Source: Nitrospirota bacterium
Lineage (GTDB): Bacteria; Nitrospirota; Thermodesulfovibrionia; Thermodesulfovibrionales; UBA6898
Assembly (NCBI GenBank): GCA_021814475.1
Contig: JAKAIE010000015.1
Span: 1 to 45,318, forward strand
Length of the DNA: 45,318 nucleotides
Direction of reading: 5' to 3'
Part shown: one piece after another, positions 15,436 to 23,379 of the stretch
Numbering within the stretch: position 1 is the stretch's first letter
Layout: each line of letters starts with the position of its first letter
Made by a program: the position numbers and the translations under genes
The notes under the pieces: generated by a model
Databases searched by the model: none
What the model was told of the DNA's origin: nothing
What the model saw: the letters and a program-made list of their open reading frames with translations, nothing else

Positions 15436-15464
15436 AATTTAACAAGAACTGCGCTAATTGTCAA
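15436..15464 (-). promoter_or_regulatory. Promoter of the crcB operon
   Basis: On the minus strand a perfect TTGACA (15464-15459) is followed after 17 bases by TAAATT (15441-15436), about 13 bases upstream of the aptamer. Confidence 0.65.
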
Positions 15465-15835
15465 AACAAAACCGTTTCGGTTTGGGCTTTAACTTGCTGA
15501 CCGTCTCACTACTGTAATGACAATAATCTATGTCTCAGCCATGCCGGCGCAGCATCTCGGGGATATCAGCCCGATGCCCTAACGCGTGTAAACCCTGTAA
15601 CGGAAGCGGGGGCAAGAATGAATCGGACTGGGCGGCAGATTTGGCGGAACAGGCGGCAGGTTTGCGCCGGAATGGGTGGCAGGTTTCGCCGGAATAAGCA
15701 AAAACATAGGAAATTAGGCGGACTGACTATTTTCGATCCCATCGATAGTGAACGAGGATCAGATTCTGGTGCGGGAGGAAGAACTCGAAAAGGGTTGACC
15801 CACAGTAAAAGTAACGCCTGGCTGTTATCCCGAAT
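15465..15835. other. Gene-free spacer with decayed sequence
   Basis: Between the crcB promoter and the rsmI remnant there is no credible gene on either strand. Apart from the GGCGGCAGGTTT repeats at 15631-15695 nothing is recognisable; the region separates two blocks and looks like a site of past insertion and deletion. Confidence 0.5.
15631..15695 (+). repeat. Three imperfect copies of GGCGGCAGGTTTGCGCCGGAAT, possible insertion-sequence end
   Basis: Copies begin at 15631, 15652 and 15675, each GGYGGCAGRTTT followed by a GCCGGAAT-like end, spaced 21-23 bases. Multiple short direct repeats at an end are typical of IS21-type transposase binding sites. No transposase gene is present, so this would be a relic; the assignment is weak. 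Confidence 0.3.
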
Positions 15836-16075
15836 CTATGCCAGGCTCCTGTCGTACAGCTCTTTCCTGCTCAGGCCGTATTCTTCCGCGATCCGTTTCG
15901 ATGCGTCCTTCCGGCTGAGCCCCTTTTTCAGTAGCGTCCTGACCTCAGCCAACGCCTCTTCAAAGGATATTCCCTCTTCCTCACTCCTGCCTTCGACCAC
16001 GATAACGTACTCCCCTGCGATCTTTGACCGTTCAAGCTGAGCGAGGATTTCCGGGGGGGTGCCCCTGTATAGTGG
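15836..16075 (-). pseudogene. C-terminal fragment of rsmI (16S rRNA C1402 2'-O-methyltransferase)
   Basis: About 79 residues from YRGTPPEILAQLERSKIAGE through YVIVVEGRSEEEG to EEYGLSRKELYDRSLA match the C-terminal region of RsmI (the HGTP...KGE.V.VVEG segment and the final helical domain). The whole catalytic SAM-binding part, about 200 residues, is missing; the open frame continues upstream to 16138 with unrelated residues. It is a leftover of a deletion or insertion event. Confidence 0.75.
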
Positions 16076-16333
16076 GCCATAAAGGGACAGGCTGCTTTTA
16101 CGATCATCCAGCGCCAGATTTCTCTGGTGAATAGTCACTGCGCTTCTAATTGCGGTAGTGCGGAGTATCAGTCAAACAACACCTTCCTGCTTTCTTGAAG
16201 AAGACAAAATTGCAGTTGAGAAGTTGCCCTGAATTGTGATCCATGTCAGAATAGGACGTACAGAATTAATGCCAGACTCAGCAACAGCGTCCGGCGTCTG
16301 TTCAAGGATGATAATCCAGTAAGGAGGGCTGAT

Positions 16334-16558
16334 GTGAAGGATTATTACTACAAAGCCGTGATTGAGCCCCAGGATGAAGGGGGATTTACCGCTTACGTAC
16401 CGAGTCTCCCGGGCTGTGTTACTGAAGGTGATACTTATGATGAAGCAATGCGCAATATGAAAGAAGCCCTTGAACTTTACCTTGAGACACTGAAAGAAAG
16501 AAAGCGCAAGGTCAAGCCGGATACTACTCATATAACGGAGCTTCATGTCTGCATATGA
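16334..16558 (+). CDS. hicB: HicB-family antitoxin
   Basis: The 74-residue protein shows the HicB partial RNase H-like fold: YYYKAVIEPQDEGGFTAYVP, SLPGCVTEGDTYDEAMRNMK and EALELYLETLKE. There is no added DNA-binding domain, so repression would depend on another element. Start GTG 16334 follows AGGAGGG by seven bases; an out-of-frame ATG two bases earlier stops at once. It overlaps hicA by four bases (ATGA), giving the antitoxin-first order. Confidence 0.92.
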   Translation: MKDYYYKAVIEPQDEGGFTAYVPSLPGCVTEGDTYDEAMRNMKEALELYLETLKERKRKVKPDTTHITELHVCI

Positions 16559-16776
16559 GCAAAGAACTCCCGTCGTTGACGCCGAAACATCTTATAAGGG
16601 TATTGGAGAAGATTGGATTTGAGTTCTTCAGACAAAAAGGAAGTCATAGGGTCTTCGTAAAAGGGGACCGGCAGGTCATTGTCCCATATCACAGCAAGGA
16701 CCTTAAAAAAGGCACTTTATACCAGATTATCAAGGGGACCGGATTGAGCATTGAGGAATTCATCCGGTTCCTGTAA
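16555..16776 (+). CDS. hicA: HicA-family mRNA interferase toxin
   Basis: The 73-residue protein has the dsRBD-like HicA fold with the catalytic histidine in RQKGSHRVFVKGDRQVIVPY and the LKKGTLYQIIKGTGLSIEEF end. It would inhibit translation by cleaving mRNA until bound by HicB. Confidence 0.92.
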   Translation: MSKELPSLTPKHLIRVLEKIGFEFFRQKGSHRVFVKGDRQVIVPYHSKDLKKGTLYQIIKGTGLSIEEFIRFL

Positions 16777-16782
16777 TTCCCC

Positions 16783-17547
16783 ATGAAATCACTCGACCTT
16801 TACAAAAAGCTGCCGAAGAAGAACTGCGGCCGGTGCGGGCTCAAGGCCTGTATGCCGTTTGCCGTCTCCGTGGTTAGGGGTGATTCTGACATAGGGGAGT
16901 GCGTGTTGCTTTCTCCCGAAACGGTCGAAGAGCTCAGGCCCGCCCTGGTCGAGGGGGACTGGCGTGAGGAACTAATTGCTAAGCTGAGTAAAGAAGTCAG
17001 TGGGCTGGATCTCGCATCGATAGCCCCGGGGATCGGGGCCGTGATGCAGGGAGAGGATCTGAAGCTCGTCTGTTTCGGCAGGGAATTTCTTGTCTCCCGG
17101 GATGGCGCCATACGCACGGAAGGTCGTACGACACCATGGATCAGGATACTCATCCTCCATTACATAAGGACGGCAGGGAGCGAGCCACTGACGGGTAAGT
17201 GGGTCTCGTTCAGTGAACTCAGGGCAGGGATGGTGAAGAACTCGTCGTTCATACGCGAATGCGAGGAGCCCCTTCTTGAGCTCTTCCAGAGGGAAGAAAA
17301 CAGGACCTTTGCGGAGCTGATGCGGATGGGGGGACTTCACGGGCAGGGGTTCCCGACTGACAATGCATGGGTCCTCTATCTACTCCCGAGGGTGCCGATC
17401 GCGGTCCTCTACTGGCCTGCCGAGGAGGAGTTCCCTGCGAGGGTGAAGATCCTCTTCGATTCCACCGCCGATAAATATCTCGACGTAGAATCGCTGATGT
17501 TTCTCGTAGAAGGTCTCGTGAAGAATATAGAGATTGCCTTCGGCTGA
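16783..17547 (+). CDS. DUF3786 protein with N-terminal 4Fe-4S domain
   Basis: The 254-residue protein starts with a four-cysteine cluster site LPKKNCGRCGLKACMPFAVS...GEC (residues 10-40), the Fe-S domain also seen in CdhD/AcsC-type corrinoid proteins. A DUF3786 domain follows, with TTPWIRILILHYIRTAGS, the WVSFSELRAG segment and FPTDNAWVLYLLPRVPIAVLYWPAEEE. Such genes occur in anaerobes with acetyl-CoA pathway or corrinoid chemistry; the function is unknown. No obvious ribosome-binding site precedes ATG 16783, only six bases after hicA. Confidence 0.8.
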   Translation: MKSLDLYKKLPKKNCGRCGLKACMPFAVSVVRGDSDIGECVLLSPETVEELRPALVEGDWREELIAKLSKEVSGLDLASIAPGIGAVMQGEDLKLVCFGREFLVSRDGAIRTEGRTTPWIRILILHYIRTAGSEPLTGKWVSFSELRAGMVKNSSFIRECEEPLLELFQREENRTFAELMRMGGLHGQGFPTDNAWVLYLLPRVPIAVLYWPAEEEFPARVKILFDSTADKYLDVESLMFLVEGLVKNIEIAFG

Positions 17548-18360
17548 TCAACCTGCGGTCCCGGGTGCCGGCTTCGCGGGCATCGCAAGACCGGGCCACT
17601 TCTCCGAGAGGCGATGGAAGAGCCTCAGCTTCATGAACCAGATCGATACGAACATCACCCCGGAGGCAACCGTCAGGAGGAAGATCAAGGGATAACTCGA
17701 AAGCCATGGTATGAAGAGAAAGGCCCAGAGTATCCCGGCCAGGAACAGAACCAGGTTCAGCCTGGCAAGCAACGTGAAGAATGACCTCTCTTCTGTCCTG
17801 ATCAGTCTGAACCCGTAGAACAAAAGTGGCGCAGTCACATAGACCGGCAGGGCGATGAAGATCGTGGATTGGGTCTTCCCGACCGGCAGAAGGGGCGCCA
17901 GCACCAGGAGGGCGGAGCCGAGAAGCGAAAGACCTGCCGCAACTATCATGACCCTTCGAAAGAGTCTCTCGTCTTCCAGGTATGAATACTTGATGTAACC
18001 CATGTTTACATAGAGGTTGATCAGCAGGACCGAGATCTGCTGGAGCACCTGAAGGAGGATGGCAGGGATGAACGTGATCCTCCAGAGGATGAAAGAGAGG
18101 ACGACGGAGCATGCGCCCCCGAGCAGGGCGTAATAGCAGTACCTGAAGTCGATATGCTTCAGGTATCGGGACAGGAAGCCTTCCGTCCTTTCGAACCCAT
18201 CCGAGAGCCTCTTATCCAGCCATGACCCGCGAGGAAATATCCAAGCTGTTTCGACAGATGACTCATGGTCCTGTTCCTGTCCCATATTTTCATTTTTGCT
18301 CAGCATTGTTTTTTCAGAGTCCGGGAAGATAACAACGGTCTTGCCGGGGACGGTGATCAT
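17548..18360 (-). CDS. Integral membrane protein of unknown function
   Basis: The 270-residue protein has a soluble N-terminal region of about 75 residues and then six or seven hydrophobic helices (for example YYALLGGACSVVLSFILWRI, MIVAAGLSLLGSALLVLAPL, LNLVLFLAGILWAFLFIPWL). I do not recognise a family or catalytic motif. It is convergent with the DUF3786 gene, their stop codons abutting at 17547/17548. The start is uncertain: later Met codons at residues 19 and 26 are possible. Confidence 0.65.
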   Translation of the reverse strand: MITVPGKTVVIFPDSEKTMLSKNENMGQEQDHESSVETAWIFPRGSWLDKRLSDGFERTEGFLSRYLKHIDFRYCYYALLGGACSVVLSFILWRITFIPAILLQVLQQISVLLINLYVNMGYIKYSYLEDERLFRRVMIVAAGLSLLGSALLVLAPLLPVGKTQSTIFIALPVYVTAPLLFYGFRLIRTEERSFFTLLARLNLVLFLAGILWAFLFIPWLSSYPLIFLLTVASGVMFVSIWFMKLRLFHRLSEKWPGLAMPAKPAPGTAG

Positions 18361-18516
18361 GATAGCATAGCGCTGTTTCGGTTGGAAAGTGAAAGGGAGT
18401 GACCCGACAGCCGGCGCCTGGAATATCCGGATTTAAGGACGTGATCCTTATCTCCACAATGTAAAGGGTATTCTGAACCCTTTCGGCAAAGCCGGTTCCC
18501 AATTGGGAAAGGATGA

Positions 18517-18663
18517 TTATGGCCGGTAGTGTTTAGGTTGGCTCGCTACGGAATAACAAGATTGCGGCTGACAGGCGGAGGCCGCATGGGGCGTCGTATG
18601 ATCGGCCGCATACTTCTCCGCCCCCTGTGCCACAACATCCATAAAGGAATAGATTCCGGTCAT
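18517..18663 (-). pseudogene. N-terminal remnant of a class I O-methyltransferase
   Basis: Directly after the SDR gene, ATG 18663 opens a 48-codon frame beginning MTGIYSFMDVVAQGAEKYAA followed by DHTTP. The EKYAADHTTP segment is what I recall from the N terminus of caffeoyl-CoA-type O-methyltransferases. After HTTP the frame loses resemblance and soon stops, so nearly all of the enzyme is missing. The surrounding 312-base gap (18361-18672) holds nothing else recognisable. Confidence 0.4.
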
Positions 18664-18672
18664 GACGCTTAC

Positions 18673-19266
18673 CTATACCGCCTCGATCACCTGGCCGTTC
18701 ATCGGGCCTTCCAGCGCCTTGACGTATGCCGCGGCGACGGTTTCGACCGGCGTCCCGATCGACGGGTCCATGTTGAAGGCCTTGAGCGTATCGATTACCC
18801 AGTTGGGGCTGACGACGTTGACGCGGATGCCGCGCGGGGCCTCAAGCGCCGCCGCCCTCCCGAAACCCTCGAGTCCGGCGTTAATCAGGCTGACCGCGGT
18901 CGAGCCGACCATAGGCTTCCGGCTGAGGATGCCGCTGGTGAGGGTGATCGACCCGCCGTCGTTGATGAAGTCGAGACCGATCCTGACAAGGTTAACCTGC
19001 CCCATCAGCTTGTTCCTCAGGCAGAAATCGAAGTCAGCGTCCGTGAGAGACGCCATCGGCCCGAACTTTGCCGGCCCTGCAGCGGAGATGACCGCATCCA
19101 CCTTCCCTGTTGTCCTGAACATCTTCTCGATCGACGACCGGTCGGCGATATCGACCTTTATTGCGGATTTGCCGAAACTGACCGGAATCACCTCGTGTCT
19201 TCCACCGATCGCCCTGATGACCGCACTGCCAATTGTCCCTGTTGCACCGACGATGATCACCTTCAT
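18673..19266 (-). CDS. Short-chain dehydrogenase/reductase, small atypical subfamily
   Basis: The 197-residue Rossmann protein begins MKVIIVGATGTIGSAVIRAI (glycine-rich NAD(P) site) and has AVISAAGPAKFG, GGSITLTSGILSRKP and LEGFGRAAALEAPRGIRVNV then VSPNWV. The classical YxxxK catalytic pair is not visible at its expected place after SGILSRKPMVG, as in a recognised group of short SDRs, so its chemistry is uncertain. ATG 19266 has AGGAGG eight bases upstream; the longer frame to 19323 is not needed. Confidence 0.87.
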   Translation of the reverse strand: MKVIIVGATGTIGSAVIRAIGGRHEVIPVSFGKSAIKVDIADRSSIEKMFRTTGKVDAVISAAGPAKFGPMASLTDADFDFCLRNKLMGQVNLVRIGLDFINDGGSITLTSGILSRKPMVGSTAVSLINAGLEGFGRAAALEAPRGIRVNVVSPNWVIDTLKAFNMDPSIGTPVETVAAAYVKALEGPMNGQVIEAV

Positions 19267-19336
19267 GTCACGAACCTCCTCGTTAATAAAATCACTCCCG
19301 TTCTCCTTCGTCCAGTATATCACCGCCCCGGCCGCA

Positions 19337-19366
19337 TTGCTTAGAACCTCCGTGTCGTTTTATAAT
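19337..19366 (+). promoter_or_regulatory. Promoter for a leaderless small Cys-rich gene
   Basis: TTGCTT (19337-19342), an 18-base spacer and a perfect TATAAT (19361-19366) lie six bases before ATG 19373. Transcription should start at or within a base or two of the A of ATG. Confidence 0.7.
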
Positions 19367-19372
19367 CCATTC

Positions 19373-19504
19373 ATGGAAACATGCCCGGTCTGCGGAGAAT
19401 CCTTGAGGCACTGCGCCTGCTGCGAGGGGTGCGGACACGTCTGCCCGCTGGAACGGGGCGAACCCTTCTGTCCCGTATGCAAACCGGAACCGGGGCAGGA
19501 ATAA
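19373..19504 (+). CDS. 43-residue cysteine-rich zinc-knuckle-like protein, leaderless
   Basis: The short frame reads METCPVCGESLRHCACCEGC, GHVCPLERGEPFCPVCKPEP, then GQE. It has nine cysteines, including CPVC at both ends, giving a likely two-zinc or Fe-S binding miniprotein. A near-consensus promoter ends exactly six bases before the ATG, which strongly supports translation from a leaderless message. I do not know its function. It diverges from the SDR gene with about 106 bases between the starts. Confidence 0.6.
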   Translation: METCPVCGESLRHCACCEGCGHVCPLERGEPFCPVCKPEPGQE

Positions 19505-19525
19505 CGAGCGTGAGATGATTTGGGA

Positions 19526-19600
19526 AATCCCTGCTTGCCTCCCTTTTTCCACGGGAGGAAGAATCCCTCTCTTTGGCAAAGAGGGGTGAGGGGAGTTTTT
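19526..19600. repeat. Palindromic CTCTTTG-GCAAAGAG element
   Basis: AATCCCTGCTTGCCTCCC is followed by CCTCTCTTTGGCAAAGAGGGG and ends TGAGGGGAG with six T. CTCTTTG and CAAAGAG form a perfect foldback. It shares layout and words with the element at 294-366 and may terminate the Cys-rich transcript. Confidence 0.6.
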
Positions 19601-19658
19601 TCCGGTCATTCCTGTTCAACTGTGAAATTATCAATAAAAAGGAGGGAGGGAGCACTAC

Positions 19659-20156
19659 ATGGCGGACGAACATTCATTTGACATTGTGAGCAAGGTCGAC
19701 CTGCAGGAGGTCCTCAATGCGGTGCAGCAGGCGATGAAGGAGATAAGCCAGAGGTTCGATTTCAGGAACAGCAAGAGCGACATCGAATTGAACAAGGACA
19801 AGCACGAGATCACGCTCGCCTCTGACGACGAGATGAAGCTCAGGAGCGTCATCGACATCCTCGAGACGAAGCTGGTGAAACGCGGGATCTCGCTGAAGGC
19901 GCTGAACTACGGCAAGATCGAGCAGGCGGCTGGAAGCACTGTGCGGCAGGTGATTTCGCTCCAGCAGGGGATACCGGTCGAGAAATCGAAGGAGATCGTC
20001 AAGCTGATCAAGGACACGAAGATGAAGGTCCAGGCCGAGATCCAGAAGGACCAGGTGAGGGTGAAGGCGAAGAAGATAGATGACCTGCAGGCGACGATGA
20101 AGCTGATCAAAGAGAAGGACCTGGATATACACCTGGAGTTTATCAATTACCGGTAA
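19659..20156 (+). CDS. YajQ family nucleotide-binding protein
   Basis: The 165-residue protein matches YajQ over its whole length: [52 protein letters not shown] and the end [13 protein letters not shown]. The family has two ferredoxin-like domains; a member from Xanthomonas is a cyclic-di-GMP effector, and nucleic acid binding has been reported. Start ATG 19659 follows AAAGGAGGGAGGGAG. Confidence 0.96.
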   Translation: MADEHSFDIVSKVDLQEVLNAVQQAMKEISQRFDFRNSKSDIELNKDKHEITLASDDEMKLRSVIDILETKLVKRGISLKALNYGKIEQAAGSTVRQVISLQQGIPVEKSKEIVKLIKDTKMKVQAEIQKDQVRVKAKKIDDLQATMKLIKEKDLDIHLEFINYR

Positions 20157-20172
20157 CGCCCTGTGTGCCCCC

Positions 20173-21411
20173 ATGTATAAAGACTACTTCGGGCTGAAGG
20201 AACTGCCCTTCTCGATCGCGCCGGACCCGCGCTATCTCTATATGAGCGAGCAGCACCGGGACGCCCTGGCGCATCTCCTGTACGGAATCAACAGTGACGG
20301 GGCTTTCATCCTCCTGACCGGGGAGGTCGGCACCGGCAAGACGACGGTCTGCAGGTGTCTTCTCGAGCAGATGCCGCAGAACTGCGATATAGCCTTTATC
20401 CTGAACCCGAAGGTGACGACGAACGAACTGCTTGCCGCGGTCTGCGACGAACTCCGTATTCCGTACCCAGCCGGTAACGCAAGCGTCAAGATCTTCGTCG
20501 ATGCGATCAACGTCTTTCTCCTCGATACGCATGCGAAGGGCCGCAGAACGGTGGTGATTATCGAGGAGGCCCAGAACCTCGGTATCGATGTGCTCGAACA
20601 GGTGCGGCTGCTGACGAACCTCGAGACGAACCAGAGGAAGCTCCTCCAGATCATTATGATCGGACAGCCGGAACTGAGGGAGATGCTCGGCCGCGAGGAA
20701 CTCCGCCAGTTGTCCCAGCGGATCACTGCCCGGTTCCATATCGGGCCGCTGTCAGAAGAAGACCTGCCTGCCTATATCAGCCACCGGCTGTCCGTTGCGG
20801 GCGGTCGCGCAAGGCTTTTTCCCGAAGAGTCGGTCAGGAAGATCCATGCCCTCACAAAAGGGATTCCCCGTTTGATCAATCTGCTCTGTGACCGGTCGCT
20901 TCTCGGCACGTACGCGCATGGAAGGGAAGAGGTCGATATCCCGACTCTGCTCAAGGCCTCGGAGGAGGTCTTCGGCAAGGCCCCCGCCAACGGGAAACGC
21001 AACGGCGCATGGAAATGGTCCGCGGCGATCGTCACCGTCCTGTGCGTGGCTGTGATTGCGCTGGGTTTTTTGAAGCAGGAACGGGCGCGTGGGGTGGGCC
21101 CGCTGAAGCCGTCAGCGCCAGCGGTCTCGGCTTCCGAGAAAAAGGGGGCTTTCCGTCAGTCCGTATCCCCCGGAAAGACAGGGGCCGCTGATAGCGGTTC
21201 TGATGCGGCCGTGGCCGAAACTCCCTCTGGAGTTGTCTTCGGGTTCGGCAGCAGATCCCCGGATACCCGCCTTGCGGATATGAAGTGGGAGTTGAGTGAC
21301 CAGAACGATCGCAGCGAAGCTCCTGTTCATAAGGCATCGGGGAGGGTCCGGTCAGGACACAGGACGGAGGGTGCCGGTGCCGCCCGCGCCGGTCGAAAGG
21401 GGGCCCGGTAG
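20173..21411 (+). CDS. GspA/ExeA-like AAA ATPase
   Basis: The 412-residue protein begins MYKDYFGLKELPFSIAPDPR, the standard opening of ExeA/GspA ATPases, with Walker A TGEVGTGKTTVCR (about residue 50), Walker B VVIIEEAQNL and sensor FLAAA-type IPRLINLLCDRSLLG. A single membrane helix (AAIVTVLCVAVIALGFL, about residue 282) is followed by about 110 low-complexity residues. In type II secretion GspA works with GspB to pass or anchor the secretin through peptidoglycan; the next gene is GspB-like. No other secretion genes are in the window. Confidence 0.88.
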   Translation: MYKDYFGLKELPFSIAPDPRYLYMSEQHRDALAHLLYGINSDGAFILLTGEVGTGKTTVCRCLLEQMPQNCDIAFILNPKVTTNELLAAVCDELRIPYPAGNASVKIFVDAINVFLLDTHAKGRRTVVIIEEAQNLGIDVLEQVRLLTNLETNQRKLLQIIMIGQPELREMLGREELRQLSQRITARFHIGPLSEEDLPAYISHRLSVAGGRARLFPEESVRKIHALTKGIPRLINLLCDRSLLGTYAHGREEVDIPTLLKASEEVFGKAPANGKRNGAWKWSAAIVTVLCVAVIALGFLKQERARGVGPLKPSAPAVSASEKKGAFRQSVSPGKTGAADSGSDAAVAETPSGVVFGFGSRSPDTRLADMKWELSDQNDRSEAPVHKASGRVRSGHRTEGAGAARAGRKGAR

Positions 21412-21413
21412 CA

Positions 21414-22172
21414 GTGTCCTATATACTCGATGCCCTCAGAAAATCAGAGCAGGAGCGAAAGCGCGGGACGGTCCCTGATCCACTGACTGTCCAGGAACAG
21501 GTTGTTCAATCTCCGCGCAAGAGGGTCCCGCGGTGGTACGCGGTGATACCTCTGGCCGTGATCGCGGTCGTAGTTGGCGGATGGTTGTCGGTTCATCACT
21601 TCAACGGCGGCCGCGGATTGCCGCCTGCCTTGGAAGTAAAGGATGCGAGGCCGCCTGCAGGAGGGATGCGCCCCGGAGACTCGGCCGCGGAGTATGGCGG
21701 ACTGAATTCCGCACCGACGTCCCTCCCGTCGTCCGGACAGGTCGCGCGGTCTTCCCGGACTGCGGAACCCCAGCGCGTCGAGCAGCCGAAGATTATATCC
21801 GTGAGGGAACCCGCAGCGCGTGAGGCAGTGAAACGGGAACTTCCCCCTCAGCGGGTTGTTCGCCGGGCCCCTGAGCCTGCAGTGGCGGAGGCCCCTGCGG
21901 GGATCGACCGGCCGGTGTCGATCCCCCCTGCCGATCCCGGGAAGATATACCGTTTGGGGGACTTACCCCCGGCGCTTCAGAAAGGACTGCCTCCGGTGGT
22001 ATTGACGGCATTCATGTATTCGACAAACCCGGCCTCGAGGGTGGTCAGGATCAACGACAGGATGATGCGCGAGGGACAGGAACTCGCGCAGGGAGTCAGG
22101 CTCCTGGAGATCACACCCGAAGGGGTTGTCCTGTCCTCCGGGGGGTATCGTTTTTTTGTTGCGATGAAATGA
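21414..22172 (+). CDS. GspB-like general secretion protein
   Basis: The 252-residue protein starts MSYILDALRKSEQERKRGTV, the diagnostic GspB opening, followed by one membrane helix (YAVIPLAVIAVVVGGWL, about residues 42-58), a Pro/Arg-rich periplasmic linker and a C-terminal domain (ALQKGLPPVVLTAFMYSTNP, then RVVRINDRMMREGQ and a GYRFFVAMK end). Start GTG 21414 lies two bases after gspA. It partners the GspA-like ATPase. Confidence 0.87.
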   Translation: MSYILDALRKSEQERKRGTVPDPLTVQEQVVQSPRKRVPRWYAVIPLAVIAVVVGGWLSVHHFNGGRGLPPALEVKDARPPAGGMRPGDSAAEYGGLNSAPTSLPSSGQVARSSRTAEPQRVEQPKIISVREPAAREAVKRELPPQRVVRRAPEPAVAEAPAGIDRPVSIPPADPGKIYRLGDLPPALQKGLPPVVLTAFMYSTNPASRVVRINDRMMREGQELAQGVRLLEITPEGVVLSSGGYRFFVAMK

Positions 22173-22202
22173 GATATTCCGAATGGCGTAAAAGGAGAAA
22201 GA

Positions 22203-22727
22203 ATGGCCAAGAATAAGGATCTGAAGGATATTGTGGCGCGGAGGATCGAATTTTTCAGGCGGAAGCCTGAGGCTGCGCTCTACAGGCCGAAGGTATCGTC
22301 AAGGCATATTGACGGTCTCTATACCGAGACGGTGGTCAGGGAGCATACCGTCATGGCGGACTACGGAGAGCCCGCGGGCGGGACGAACAGGGCCCCGAAC
22401 CCGATCGAACTCCTCCTTGCAGCCTTTGCCGCCTGTATAGAGAGCGCGTTTTACGAGTTCGCAGTACACGAGGGATTTCAGATTGATTCCCTCTCCGTCG
22501 ATGTTGAGGGGACACTTGACCTGAGGGGCCTTTTCATGGTTGATGAGAGCGTTGTTCCGGGGTTTCAGGACCTGAGGTATATCTTCAATGTGACATCTCC
22601 GGAGCCTGAGGAAAGGATACGCAGCCTGGCCGAGAAGGTGATCGCCCATTGTCCGGTCGTCGACAGTCTCGTGAGGCAGACCCCGGTGCACGGCGAGATC
22701 GTGGTGAGGAGCGGGGCAGAGGCTTAG
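22203..22727 (+). CDS. OsmC family protein
   Basis: The 174-residue protein has the OsmC/Ohr pattern with two redox cysteines, PIELLLAAFAACIESAFYEF (about residue 79) and EKVIAHCPVVDSLV (about 154). Family members reduce organic hydroperoxides with thiols, though YhfA-like members have other roles. AAAGGAGAAAGA precedes ATG 22203. It is separated from gspB by 30 bases. Confidence 0.9.
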   Translation: MAKNKDLKDIVARRIEFFRRKPEAALYRPKVSSRHIDGLYTETVVREHTVMADYGEPAGGTNRAPNPIELLLAAFAACIESAFYEFAVHEGFQIDSLSVDVEGTLDLRGLFMVDESVVPGFQDLRYIFNVTSPEPEERIRSLAEKVIAHCPVVDSLVRQTPVHGEIVVRSGAEA

Positions 22728-22761
22728 AGAGTTTCCGCTCCGGTGACGCAGCCGTAAGGGA

Positions 22762-23379
22762 CTACTCGGACACTGGGCAGGGCGGGGTGATTCCGGCGAT
22801 CTTTCCGGACAGGGCGAGCTTTGAGATGACCGTGCCGAGCACCGCCCCTGCCAGGACATCGGAAGGGAAGTGGGAAAGGCCGAGCAGGCGGTCTGCGGCG
22901 CCGATCACTGCATAGAGATAAAAGAGGATGCGATAACGGGGGAAGTACCGGGAGAGGATGAACGCAAGGCAGAAGAGCAGTGTGGTATGTCCCGAGGGGA
23001 ACGAGTCATAGCTGCCACGTATCGAGGGCCCGATAAAGAGGGTATCGAAGGTCACCCTGGGCCTCGCGCGTCCGAAGAGATGCTTGACCCCCTGCACCGC
23101 GATTCCGGCAGTGATCACTCCGGCGAATAACGTCCTGCCGATGTCGCTCAGCCTCCTGCTGTAAGGCTTCGCCCCGAGAAAAACGACTGCGGACAGTACG
23201 ATGATCGTTGTGCCGTGCGTGCCGATCTTCACCAGATAGTCTATCGGCCTGTACCACTCAGCACTGTGAAAGGCGCAGTGTCCACTTATCCATACCATCA
23301 CCGTCCTGTCGATATAAAACGCAGGGGCGACAAGAAAAGCCAGCAGAAGAGTTCCTTTATTTTCTCTCAAGTAGCGCAT
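22762..23379 (-). CDS. PAP2-family membrane phosphatase
   Basis: The 205-residue protein has about six helices and the three PAP2 signatures: KHLFGRARPRV (KxxxxxxRP), SYDSFPSGHTTL (PSGH) and RLLGLSHFPSDVLAG (SRxxxxxHxxxD form with H and D kept). It would dephosphorylate a lipid phosphate or pyrophosphate on the periplasmic face. ATG 23379 is preferred because it overlaps the preceding ArnT-like gene by 23 bases; upstream frame residues are low quality. It is the last gene of the glycolipid operon and may be an LpxE/LpxF-type lipid A phosphatase. Confidence 0.88.
   Translation of the reverse strand: MRYLRENKGTLLLAFLVAPAFYIDRTVMVWISGHCAFHSAEWYRPIDYLVKIGTHGTTIIVLSAVVFLGAKPYSRRLSDIGRTLFAGVITAGIAVQGVKHLFGRARPRVTFDTLFIGPSIRGSYDSFPSGHTTLLFCLAFILSRYFPRYRILFYLYAVIGAADRLLGLSHFPSDVLAGAVLGTVISKLALSGKIAGITPPCPVSE

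Noticed and set aside
18529-19344. 271-residue plus-strand frame opposite the SDR gene
   Set aside because: Its translation is an Arg/Asp/His-rich antisense shadow; the SDR on the minus strand has clear motifs.
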